Of a stretch of 6,914 bases of DNA, positions 1-6,231 are shown piece after piece; the first letter of the stretch is position 1, and every line of letters begins with the position of its first letter. The notes below the pieces were generated by a model. That model was not told the DNA's origin. It made no database searches and saw only the letters and a program-made list of their open reading frames with translations. The position numbers were made by a program, and so were the translations under genes. Source of the DNA: Mycobacterium sp. (GTDB lineage: Bacteria > Actinomycetota > Actinomycetes > Mycobacteriales > Mycobacteriaceae); NCBI GenBank assembly GCA_018882545.1, contig VERS01000111.1:1-6914 (forward strand), given 5' to 3'.

Positions 1-891
1 GATGGACAGTCCGGTCTTATCCAGGGCGTAGCGGGTGGCGGGTATGGGCCCGGTCAGCATGAACACCGGGTCGGCTCCCCGGCAGCTGATGTGGTGGATC
101 CGGGCGCGCGGAGTCAGGCCGTGGTCTTTGACCGCCTGCGCAGATGCCAGCAGCACAGCGCTCGCCCCGTCGGAGATCTGGCTGGCCACCGCCGCCGTCA
201 GTCGGCCGCCCGCGGTCAGCGTCTGCAGCGAAGCCATCTTCTCCAGCGTTGTCTGCCTTGGGGTTTCATCGACCGCGAAACCCTCGACCGGGACGATCTC
301 GTTGCGGAAATGGCCGCCGTCGATCGCGGCGAACGCCCGTTGGTGGCTCGACAACGCCCAGCGCTCCATGTCTTCCCGGGAGATGTCCCACTTCTGGGCG
401 ATCATCTCCGCTCCGCGGAACTGCGAGATCTCCTGATCGCCGTAACGCGCCAGCCAACCCCTGGATTCGGCGGTGGGCGTGGTGAAGCCGAACTCCCGTC
501 CGACGATCATCGCCGAGGAAATCGGTATCTGGCTCATGTTCTGCATGCCGCCGGCCAGGATCAGGTCCGCGGTGCCGGCCATGATCGCCTGCGCTCCGAA
601 GGAGATGGCCTGCTGGCTGGATCCGCACTGGCGATCGACGGTGACGCCGGGCACCTCTTCGGGATAGCCCGCGGCCAGCCAGGTCAGCCGTCCGATATTG
701 CCGGCCTGACCTCCGACCGCGTCGACGCAGCCCACGATGGCGTCGTCGACGGCGGCCGGGTCGACGCCGGTGCGGTCGAAGATCCCCCGGAAGGCGTACC
801 CGCCGAGGTCGATGGGGTGGATCCCGGCCAGCGAACCCCCACGCTTTCCGACCGCGGTGCGGACCGCGTCGATGACAAAGGCCTCACTCAT
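1..891 (-). CDS. fadA6: Acetyl-CoA acetyltransferase (thiolase) FadA6, 3' end beyond the window
   Basis: Thiolase-family enzyme. In steroid degradation FadA6 is assigned the CoA-dependent cleavage of a ring-opened beta-keto acyl-CoA derived from HIP, releasing acetyl-CoA. The visible part is 297 residues from ATG at 891 and runs off the left edge; the family is usually about 385 residues. The N-terminus MSEAFVIDAVRTAVGKRGG is typical of thiolases. DRQCGSSQQA (residues 86-95) carries the acyl-accepting nucleophile Cys89, and GGMQNMSQIP near residues 114-123 is also a family pattern. The C-terminal catalytic His and Cys lie outside the window, so an intact enzyme cannot be confirmed. The start overlaps the kstR2 stop as ATGA (891-888), and GGAG at 900-897 gives a ribosome site 5 bases upstream. 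It is the fourth gene of the minus-strand operon. The thiolase call is very secure; the FadA6 name rests on similarity and gene order. Confidence 0.93.
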   Translation of the reverse strand, partial: MSEAFVIDAVRTAVGKRGGSLAGIHPIDLGGYAFRGIFDRTGVDPAAVDDAIVGCVDAVGGQAGNIGRLTWLAAGYPEEVPGVTVDRQCGSSQQAISFGAQAIMAGTADLILAGGMQNMSQIPISSAMIVGREFGFTTPTAESRGWLARYGDQEISQFRGAEMIAQKWDISREDMERWALSSHQRAFAAIDGGHFRNEIVPVEGFAVDETPRQTTLEKMASLQTLTAGGRLTAAVASQISDGASAVLLASAQAVKDHGLTPRARIHHISCRGADPVFMLTGPIPATRYALDKTGLSI

Positions 892-1487
892 GTCGTCTCC
901 CGTGTGCCGACGGTGATACCACCGAGGACGATCGACAGGTACTGCTGACCAACCTGTTCGGCGGTCAGTGGGCCGCCGGGCTCATACCAGCGCACGGATA
1001 CCCAGGTGGTGTCACGGATGAACCGGTACACCAGGTCGACGTCGATGTCCGGACGGAAGTAGCCCTGGGTGATGCCTTCGGTGAGGACCTCGACCCACAT
1101 CCTGCGTTGCCGCCGGTTGAGTTCCTCGACATAGCCGAACCGCGGATGGCCAGATAACCGCTTGGCCTCGTCCTGGTAGATGACCACCTCGGCGTGATGG
1201 TTCTCGATCGCGTCGAAGGAGGCCATGAACAGCCCCGTGAACCGCGCCAGTGGGTTGGGTTCGGTGTCGATGATCCGTTGGTAGCGGTCGAACAGCCAGT
1301 CCAGAAAACCGCGCAACACCTCGTCGACCATCTCCTCCTTGGAGGAGAAGTGGTGATACAGGCTCCCCGAGAGGATGCCGGCCGCGTCGGCGATGTCCCG
1401 AACAGTGGTGGCCCGAAGCCCCCGCTCGGCGAACATCGTCGCGGCCAGTTCGAGCAACTCCTCGCGGCGGGTGGCCGGTGTACTCAT
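888..1487 (-). CDS. kstR2: TetR-family repressor KstR2
   Basis: A 199-residue transcriptional repressor of the HIP (steroid C/D ring) genes, released from DNA by HIP-CoA in the characterised homologues. The N-terminal TetR helix-turn-helix covers roughly residues 10-56, with TTVRDIADAAGILSGSLYHH (27-46) forming the HTH. The rest is the helical ligand and dimer domain. The stretch RFIRDTTWVSVRWY (155-168) closely matches M. tuberculosis KstR2 as I recall it; Arg158 and Trp162 align with the Arg162/Trp166 reported there as needed for HIP-CoA response (recalled, not checked). The length fits the family (about 200). The start ATG at 1487 overlaps the SDR stop as ATGA (1487-1484) and has no strong Shine-Dalgarno of its own, so translation probably depends on the upstream gene. 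It is the third gene of the operon and is probably autoregulated through the operator at 3455-3468. Confidence 0.95.
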   Translation of the reverse strand: MSTPATRREELLELAATMFAERGLRATTVRDIADAAGILSGSLYHHFSSKEEMVDEVLRGFLDWLFDRYQRIIDTEPNPLARFTGLFMASFDAIENHHAEVVIYQDEAKRLSGHPRFGYVEELNRRQRRMWVEVLTEGITQGYFRPDIDVDLVYRFIRDTTWVSVRWYEPGGPLTAEQVGQQYLSIVLGGITVGTRETT

Positions 1488-2275
1488 GGATGCTGGCTCG
1501 ATACCGAAATCACTTCACCGGTCAGATAACTGGCATAGTCACTTGCCAGGAAGGCGATCGTGGCCGCGACCTCCCACGGCTCGGCGGCCCGGCCGAACGC
1601 CTCCTGTTCGGAGAGCCGATCGAGCAGTTCGGTCGAACTGGTCTTCTCCAGGAACCGGTGTCTGGCGATACTGGGCGACACCGCATTGATCCGCACCCCG
1701 TACTCGACGGCTTCGACGGCGCTGCATCGGGTCAGGGCCATCACCCCGGCCTTGGCGGCTGCGTAGTGGGACTGCGAGTGTTGGGCCCGCCAGCCCAGCA
1801 CGCTGGCGTTGTTGACGATGGCGCCGCCGTGGCCCGCGTCGCGAAAGTAGGCCAGCGCCGCGCGGGTCGCGCGCATGACCGAGGTGAGCGTGACGGCCAG
1901 GACGCGGTCCCACTCCTCGTCGGTCATGTCGATCACCGGTGTCTGACCGCCCAGGCCGGCGTTGTTGACCAGGACGTCGAGGCGGCCGAACCGGGCGGTG
2001 GTGGAGGCGATCAACGCGTCGATCTGGGCTGCGGACGTCACATCGCAGACCACGCTCTCCACCCGGCCGAATCCCAACGCCGTCAAAGCATCCCGGGTCT
2101 CGGTGAGCCGTCGCTCGTGATGGTCGGAGACCATCACATCGGCACCCTCGAGCAGCGCCCGCCGCGCGGTCGCCGAGCCGATACCCGTGCCCGCCGCCGC
2201 AGTGATCACAACGACCTTGCCGTCGAGCAGTCCGTGGCCGGCGACCTCGGGTGGCGGCACGGACAGTGACACCAT
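1484..2275 (-). CDS. ipdF: Short-chain dehydrogenase/reductase, IpdF-type
   Basis: A 263-residue classical SDR, presumably cytoplasmic and NAD(P)-dependent. In this pathway the Rv3559c/IpdF homologue is assigned hydroxyl/keto chemistry on the C5 position of HIP-derived CoA esters; I am unsure of the exact substrate and direction. Visible features are the nucleotide-binding motif AAAGTGIG (26-33), which has Ala where classical members have Thr-Gly, then NNAG (104-107), catalytic Ser158 in NASVLG, and Tyr171 and Lys175 in YAAAK. The C-terminal GEVISVSSQHP is shared with the mycobacterial homologue as I recall it. The reading frame stays open upstream to 2392, but that extension is antisense-free shadow inside fadE30. 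ATG 2275 shares one base with the fadE30 stop (TGATG, 2277-2273), has AGGA (2283-2280) just upstream, and gives the usual SDR length. The downstream end overlaps kstR2 by 4 bases. Confidence 0.92.
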   Translation of the reverse strand: MVSLSVPPPEVAGHGLLDGKVVVITAAAGTGIGSATARRALLEGADVMVSDHHERRLTETRDALTALGFGRVESVVCDVTSAAQIDALIASTTARFGRLDVLVNNAGLGGQTPVIDMTDEEWDRVLAVTLTSVMRATRAALAYFRDAGHGGAIVNNASVLGWRAQHSQSHYAAAKAGVMALTRCSAVEAVEYGVRINAVSPSIARHRFLEKTSSTELLDRLSEQEAFGRAAEPWEVAATIAFLASDYASYLTGEVISVSSQHP

Positions 2276-3438
2276 CAGTTCCTGACCTCCCGCGGCAGTC
2301 CGAGCACCCGTTCGGCGATGATGTTGCGCTGGATCTCGTTGGAGCCGCCGTAGATGGTGTCCGCCCGGGAGAACAGATACAGCCGCTGCCACTCGTCGAA
2401 CTCATCGCCGACCAGGATTAGCCCCGCCTTGCCCCGGATCTCCATGGCCAACTCACCCAGGTCCCGGTGCCAATTTGCCCACAGCAGCTTGGACACCGAG
2501 TCTTCTCCGGCGCCCCGACCGTCGTCGTCCTCGTCCATGGTCGCCAGCGCGTAGGAACGCATGGTCTGCAGTCCGGCCCAGGCCCGGGTGAGCCGCTCGC
2601 GGATCACCGGGTCGTCGATGGCACCGGAGTTCTTGGCGACCTCCACCAGACCGGAAAGTTCACGCGCGTAACGGATCTGCTGGCCCAACGTGGACACACC
2701 GCGTTCAAACATCAGCGTCGACATCGCAACCCGCCAGCCGTCACCGGGCTCACCGACCACCATGCCGGCGTCGGTGCGCGCGTCGGTGAAGAACACCTCG
2801 TTGAACTCCGAATCGCCGGTGAGCTGCACGATCGGACGAATCTCCACCCCATGTTGATCCAGCGGCACAAGGAGATAGGACAGCCCGGCGTGTCGTTTGG
2901 AGCCCTTCTCCGACCGGGCCAGCACAAAACACCACTGCGCCCAGTGCGCCAGCGAGGTCCACACCTTCTGACCGTTGATCACCCACTGTTGGGTCGCCTC
3001 ATCGAGGGTCGCCGATGTCGAGACGTTGGCCAGGTCGCTGCCCGCCCCTGGCTCGGAATAACCCTGGCACCACAACTCGGTCACCTCCCGGATCGCCGGC
3101 AGGAATCGGCGCTGCTGCTCCTCGGTTCCGTACGCGATCAGGGTCGGGCCGACGAGTTCCTCGCCGAGGTGGTTGACCTTGTCGGGTGCATCGGCGCGGG
3201 CGTACTCCTCGTAGAAGGCGACCCGGTGCGCGACGGACAGCCCGCGGCCGCCATGTTCGACCGGCCACCCCAGACAGGTCAGTCCGGCCCCGGCCAGGTG
3301 GCGGTTCCAGGCCAGTCGCTCCTCGAAGGCCTCGTGCTCCCGGCCGGGACCGCCGAGTCCCTTGAGTTCGGCGAACCCGTCGACCAGATTCTCAGCGAGC
3401 CAGTGCCGAACCTCAGCCCGGAAGTCGTCGACGTCCAC
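2275..3438 (-). CDS. fadE30: Acyl-CoA dehydrogenase FadE30
   Basis: A 387-residue FAD-dependent acyl-CoA dehydrogenase, the first gene of the minus-strand operon. The homologue is assigned alpha,beta-dehydrogenation of the CoA-activated propionate side chain of HIP or 5-hydroxy-HIP. YSEPGAGSD (127-135) and WVINGQKVWTS (152-162) are the classic flavin and substrate-contact motifs. LMFERG contains Glu245, at the position of the catalytic base in the IVD/LCAD-type enzymes. IYGGSNEIQRNIIAERVLG (362-380) is the C-terminal family signature. The length is normal and all catalytic motifs are intact, so it may work as a homomer. The start is GTG at 3438: an in-frame TAG at 3450-3448 closes the frame upstream and there is no other start between. 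No Shine-Dalgarno is correctly spaced (GGG abuts the GTG), which fits leaderless translation. An acidic loop, DEDDDGRGAGED (302-313), looks like a variable surface insertion. Confidence 0.94.
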   Translation of the reverse strand: MDVDDFRAEVRHWLAENLVDGFAELKGLGGPGREHEAFEERLAWNRHLAGAGLTCLGWPVEHGGRGLSVAHRVAFYEEYARADAPDKVNHLGEELVGPTLIAYGTEEQQRRFLPAIREVTELWCQGYSEPGAGSDLANVSTSATLDEATQQWVINGQKVWTSLAHWAQWCFVLARSEKGSKRHAGLSYLLVPLDQHGVEIRPIVQLTGDSEFNEVFFTDARTDAGMVVGEPGDGWRVAMSTLMFERGVSTLGQQIRYARELSGLVEVAKNSGAIDDPVIRERLTRAWAGLQTMRSYALATMDEDDDGRGAGEDSVSKLLWANWHRDLGELAMEIRGKAGLILVGDEFDEWQRLYLFSRADTIYGGSNEIQRNIIAERVLGLPREVRN

Positions 3439-3456
3439 CCCTGTAGGCTAACCTAC
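3428..3456 (+). promoter_or_regulatory. Tentative fadD3-operon promoter
   Basis: Two overlapping TAnnnT -10 candidates read rightward: TAGGCT (3444-3449) and TAACCT (3449-3454). The only -35-like hexamer is TCGACG (3428-3433), four of six matches to TTGACA, 15 bases before the second -10. Transcription would begin at about 3456-3461, inside the KstR2 operator, leaving a leader of roughly 39-44 bases before fadD3. The -35 is weak and lies at the very start of fadE30, so the assignment is a guess constrained by the short intergenic gap. Confidence 0.3.
3443..3456. repeat. Short inverted repeat beside the KstR2 operator
   Basis: GTAGG-CTAA-CCTAC is an inverted repeat with perfect 5-base arms and a 4-base centre. 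It overlaps the left edge of the KstR2 operator by two bases. It contains the -10-like hexamers proposed for both directions, which may be all that it is. It also resembles part of an iron-regulator (IdeR) box. No binding protein can be assigned from the sequence. Confidence 0.6.
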
Positions 3457-3468
3457 CAAGCACTTGCT
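3455..3468. promoter_or_regulatory. KstR2 operator in the divergent fadE30/fadD3 intergenic region
   Basis: ACCAAGCACTTGCT matches the published KstR2 consensus AnCAAGnnCTTGnT at every specified base. It is a palindrome with CAAG and CTTG half-sites separated by two bases. It sits 17 bases from the fadE30 start and 31 bases from the fadD3 start, so one site can control both operons. Because kstR2 is a downstream gene of the fadE30 operon, this site probably also provides autoregulation. I saw no other full match in the window by eye. HIP-CoA is the known inducer of the family. Confidence 0.92.
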
Positions 3469-3489
3469 TTGTCAGCCCTGCGGCCAGGT

Positions 3490-3494
3490 AGGAG
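3490..3494 (+). promoter_or_regulatory. fadD3 ribosome binding site
   Basis: AGGAG ends five bases before the ATG at 3500. This decides the fadD3 start. A longer reading from TTG 3464 would begin inside the KstR2 operator, has no Shine-Dalgarno, and adds a 12-residue leader with no family support. Confidence 0.85.
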
Positions 3495-3499
3495 CAGCA

Positions 3500-5092
3500 A
3501 TGAGCGCCCACCCACTGACCACACCCGCCGTGCTGGATCGAATGGCCTACGACTTCGCCGACCACGCCGCCCTGATCACCGCCGAGCGCAGTTTCACCTT
3601 CGCCGAACTGCACGAGGAGGTGCGCCGTACCGCCGCCGCGATCGCCGGGCTCGGCGTGCAACCCGGCGACCGGGTAGCGATCTGGTCGCCCAACACCTGG
3701 CACTGGGTGGTCAGCTGCCTGGCAATCCACTACGCCGGGGCTGTGCTGGTTCCGCTGAACACCCGCTACACCGCCGAGGAGGCCGCCGACATCCTGCACC
3801 GCGCGAAGGCCACCCTGCTGATCGCGATGGGGCCCTTCCTGGGCACCGACCGGCCCGCCGGCCTGGATCTGAGCGCGCTACCCGCGTTGCGCCACATGGT
3901 GCGGGTGCCGGTCGAAGCCGACCGCGGCGCAGAGCCCGGGAGCTGGGAGCAGTTCCTGGCCGGGCCGCAGGTTCCGCCGTCGGAGGTCGATGCGCGCGCA
4001 GCCGCGGTCGGTCCCGACGACGTCTCCGACATCCTGTTCACCTCCGGCACCACCGGACGCAGCAAGGGGGTGTTGTGCGCCCACCGGCAGTCGCTGTCGG
4101 CCTCGGCGTCCTGGGCGGCTTGCGGTCAGATCACCAGCGCCGACCGCTACCTCTGCATCAACCCGTTTTTCCACAACTTCGGCTACAAGGCCGGGATCCT
4201 GGCCTGCCTGCAGACCGGGGCGACCCTCATCCCACAGCTGACCTTCGACCCCGAACAAGCCATGCAGGCCGTTGCGGAGCACCGAATCACGGTGCTGCCC
4301 GGACCGCCGACGATCTACCAGACGCTGCTGGACCATCCGTCCCGGCCGAGTCACGACCTGAGTTCGCTGCGTTTCGCCGTCACCGGCGCGGCCACCGTTC
4401 CCGTGGTGCTGATCGAGCGGATGCAAAGCGAGTTGGACTTCGACATCGTCCTGACGGCCTACGGTCTGACCGAGGCCAGTGGATTCGGCACCATGTGCCG
4501 TGCCGAGGACGACCCGGTGACGGTGGCCACCACCTGCGGGCGGCCGATGGCCGGCTTCGAGTTGCGCATCGCCGTCCCCGAGGGTGCCGAGGGCGGCGGC
4601 GAGGGTGAGGTCATGTTGCGCGGACCCAACGTCATGCTGGGCTATCTCGACGATCCCGAGGCCACCGCGGCGGCGATCGACGCCGACGGCTGGCTGCACA
4701 CCGGTGACATCGGAACCCTCGACGCCGCAGGGAATCTGCGGATCACCGACCGACTCAAGGACATGTACATCTGCGGAGGGTTCAACGTCTATCCCGCCGA
4801 GGTGGAACAGGCACTGGCCCGCCTCGACGGTGTCGCCGACGTCGCGGTGATCGGCGTGCCCGAGCAGCGCCTCGGCGAGGTGGGCCGCGCGTTCGTGGTG
4901 CGCCGCCCCGGTTCGGATCTCGACGAGCAGACCGTAATCGACTACAGCCGTAAGCATCTGGCCAACTTCAAAGCGCCGCGATCGGTGGTCTTCGTCGACG
5001 TGCTGCCCCGCAATGCCGGCGGGAAAGTCCTCAAGACCGTGCTGCGGGAGACGGCCGCGACGGACAGGACCGCCGAGGGGGGACCGGCGTGA
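3500..5092 (+). CDS. fadD3: HIP-CoA synthetase FadD3 (ATP-dependent acyl-CoA ligase)
   Basis: A 530-residue ANL-superfamily adenylate-forming enzyme. FadD3 activates HIP with ATP and CoA to HIP-CoA, the committed step of C/D ring degradation and the source of the KstR2 inducer. Motifs in order: the phosphate-binding loop TSGTTGRSKG (181-190), the substrate-pocket stretch NPFFHNFGYKAG (221-232), the adenine-binding YGLTEASG (321-328), the TGD motif (401-403), the hinge region DRLKDMYICGGFNVYP (417-432), and the C-terminal catalytic Lys509 in PRNAGGKVLK. All key residues are present. It is somewhat longer than the M. tuberculosis protein (507 residues as I recall). Part of the excess is a Gly/Glu-rich loop at 361-370, and part is a short C-terminal tail. 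It is the first gene of the plus-strand operon, and its stop overlaps the fadE31 start. Confidence 0.95.
   Translation: MSAHPLTTPAVLDRMAYDFADHAALITAERSFTFAELHEEVRRTAAAIAGLGVQPGDRVAIWSPNTWHWVVSCLAIHYAGAVLVPLNTRYTAEEAADILHRAKATLLIAMGPFLGTDRPAGLDLSALPALRHMVRVPVEADRGAEPGSWEQFLAGPQVPPSEVDARAAAVGPDDVSDILFTSGTTGRSKGVLCAHRQSLSASASWAACGQITSADRYLCINPFFHNFGYKAGILACLQTGATLIPQLTFDPEQAMQAVAEHRITVLPGPPTIYQTLLDHPSRPSHDLSSLRFAVTGAATVPVVLIERMQSELDFDIVLTAYGLTEASGFGTMCRAEDDPVTVATTCGRPMAGFELRIAVPEGAEGGGEGEVMLRGPNVMLGYLDDPEATAAAIDADGWLHTGDIGTLDAAGNLRITDRLKDMYICGGFNVYPAEVEQALARLDGVADVAVIGVPEQRLGEVGRAFVVRRPGSDLDEQTVIDYSRKHLANFKAPRSVVFVDVLPRNAGGKVLKTVLRETAATDRTAEGGPA
5076..5083 (+). promoter_or_regulatory. fadE31 ribosome binding site inside the fadD3 end
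   Basis: AGGGGGGA lies in the last codons of fadD3. It is 8 bases before ATG 5092 and 5 bases before GTG 5089, so it could serve either start codon. Both starts overlap the fadD3 stop TGA (5090-5092), consistent with ribosomes re-initiating after fadD3. Confidence 0.7.
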
Positions 5093-6231
5093 TGGACCTC
5101 GACTACGACGAGGCCACCTGCGCCTTTCGCGACGAAGCTCGGTCCTTCCTGGCCGCCAACACCGATGAGTTCCCGACGAGGTCCTACGACACAGCCGAGG
5201 GCTTCGCACAGCACCGCCACTGGGACAGAGTCCTTTTCGACGCCGGATGGTCGGTGGTCACCTGGCCGCGGCACTACGGCGGTCGCGACGCCACCCTGCT
5301 GCAGTGGGTGGTCTTCGAGGAGGAGTACTTCCAGGCCGGCGCGCCCGGCCGGGCCAGTGCGAACGGAACCTCGATGCTGGCCCCGACCCTGTTCGCCCAC
5401 GGAACCGAGGAGCAGCGGGACCGGATCCTGCCGAAAATGGCTAGCGGCGAACAGATCTGGGCGCAGGCCTGGTCGGAACCGGAGTCCGGTAGCGATCTGG
5501 CCGCTCTGCGCTCCACCGCCACCCGGGTCGACGGCGGCTGGGTGCTGAACGGGCAGAAGATCTGGAGCAGCCGGGCGCCGTTCGGGGACTGGGCCTTCGG
5601 GTTGTTCCGGTCCGACCCCGAGGCCCAACGTCACCGTGGGCTGACCTATCTGATGTTCGACCTCAAAGCTGACGGCGTCACCGTTCGCCCGATCGAGCAA
5701 CTCGGCGGGGAGACCGGTTTCGGGGAGATCTTCCTCGACGACGTCTTCGTGCCGGACCGCGATGTCATCGGCGGGGTGCACGACGGTTGGCGGGCGGCGA
5801 TGAGCACCGCCAGCAACGAACGGGGGATGTCACTGCGCAGTCCGGCCCGGTTCATGGCCCCGGCCCAGCGGCTGGTCCGGGCCTGGCGGGATCTCGGCGG
5901 AGACCCTGCCACGGCCGACCGGGTCGCCGACGCCTGGATCAAAGCGCAGGCCTACCGGTTGCACACCTTCGGCACGGTGACCCGACTGGCCGAGGGCGGC
6001 GAACTCGGCGTGGAGTCCTCGGTCACCAAGGTGTTCTGGTCAGAACTCGATGTCACCCTGCACCAGACCGCCCTGGACGTGCGGGGACCGGACGGGGAGT
6101 TGGCCGGACCGTGGACAGATGGCCTGCTGTTCGCTCTCGGTGGTCCGATCTATGCCGGTACCAACGAAGTTCAGCGCAACATCATCGCCGAACGGTTGCT
6201 CGGCCTGCCCCGGGAAGGGGCTAGAGCCTGA
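5092..6231 (+). CDS. fadE31: Acyl-CoA dehydrogenase FadE31, catalytic-type subunit
   Basis: A 379-residue FAD-dependent acyl-CoA dehydrogenase of the steroid-degradation type. WSEPESGSD (127-135) and NGQKIWSS (153-160) are the flavin and substrate-contact motifs. SNERG contains Glu243, at the catalytic-base position of this subfamily. The C-terminal IYAGTNEVQRNIIAERLLG (353-371) is the family signature. Work on the M. tuberculosis homologues reported that FadE31 pairs with FadE32 or FadE33 as heterotetramers; the adjacent FadE32 here fits that. The substrate is probably a late HIP-derived acyl-CoA. I chose ATG 5092 because the M. tuberculosis protein, as I recall it, begins MDL. GTG 5089, one codon earlier, is equally possible and adds one residue. 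The stop TGA (6229-6231) shares one base with the fadE32 start. Confidence 0.93.
   Translation: MDLDYDEATCAFRDEARSFLAANTDEFPTRSYDTAEGFAQHRHWDRVLFDAGWSVVTWPRHYGGRDATLLQWVVFEEEYFQAGAPGRASANGTSMLAPTLFAHGTEEQRDRILPKMASGEQIWAQAWSEPESGSDLAALRSTATRVDGGWVLNGQKIWSSRAPFGDWAFGLFRSDPEAQRHRGLTYLMFDLKADGVTVRPIEQLGGETGFGEIFLDDVFVPDRDVIGGVHDGWRAAMSTASNERGMSLRSPARFMAPAQRLVRAWRDLGGDPATADRVADAWIKAQAYRLHTFGTVTRLAEGGELGVESSVTKVFWSELDVTLHQTALDVRGPDGELAGPWTDGLLFALGGPIYAGTNEVQRNIIAERLLGLPREGARA

Larger units (their letters stand above)
3438..3475 (-). promoter_or_regulatory. Candidate fadE30-operon promoter, probably leaderless
   Basis: Read on the minus strand, CTGACA (3475-3470) matches five of six bases of a TTGACA -35 element, and TAGCCT (3450-3445) fits the mycobacterial TAnnnT -10 pattern, with a 19-base spacer. 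Counting seven bases beyond the -10 puts transcription start at about 3438, the first base of the GTG start codon. A second TAnnnT hexamer, TAGGTT (3455-3450), would give a 14-base spacer, which is too short for this -35. The KstR2 operator lies inside the spacer, so bound repressor would block polymerase. The start point is inferred from pattern only. Confidence 0.5.

Noticed and set aside
91..948. A 285-codon plus-strand open frame opposite fadA6.
   Set aside because: The minus strand encodes a clear thiolase with its active-site Cys; the plus-strand product has no family features.
948..961. AACCTGTT core resembling the KstR operator TnnAACnnGTTnnA.
   Set aside because: The outer T and A are both wrong (A at 948, G at 961). 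It lies inside the end of kstR2 coding sequence with no gene start to regulate nearby except fadA6, which is coupled to kstR2.
2276..2392. A 39-residue N-terminal extension of the SDR.
   Set aside because: It lies wholly inside the fadE30 coding region, is Arg/Gly-rich and resembles no SDR N-terminus; ATG 2275 gives the normal length and a coupled start.
3464..3499. TTG-initiated 12-residue extension of FadD3.
   Set aside because: It would begin within the KstR2 operator and has no Shine-Dalgarno, whereas ATG 3500 has AGGAG at ideal spacing.
2467..4608. A 713-codon open frame on the plus strand, spanning antisense fadE30 and running into fadD3.
   Set aside because: It runs antisense to fadE30 and out of frame with fadD3, both of which have complete family motifs. 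Its translation is Arg/Pro/Gly-rich with no recognisable domain, as expected for shadow frames in GC-rich DNA.
3878..5209. A 443-codon minus-strand open frame opposite fadD3.
   Set aside because: Antisense shadow of a well-supported acyl-CoA synthetase; no domain or ribosome site seen.
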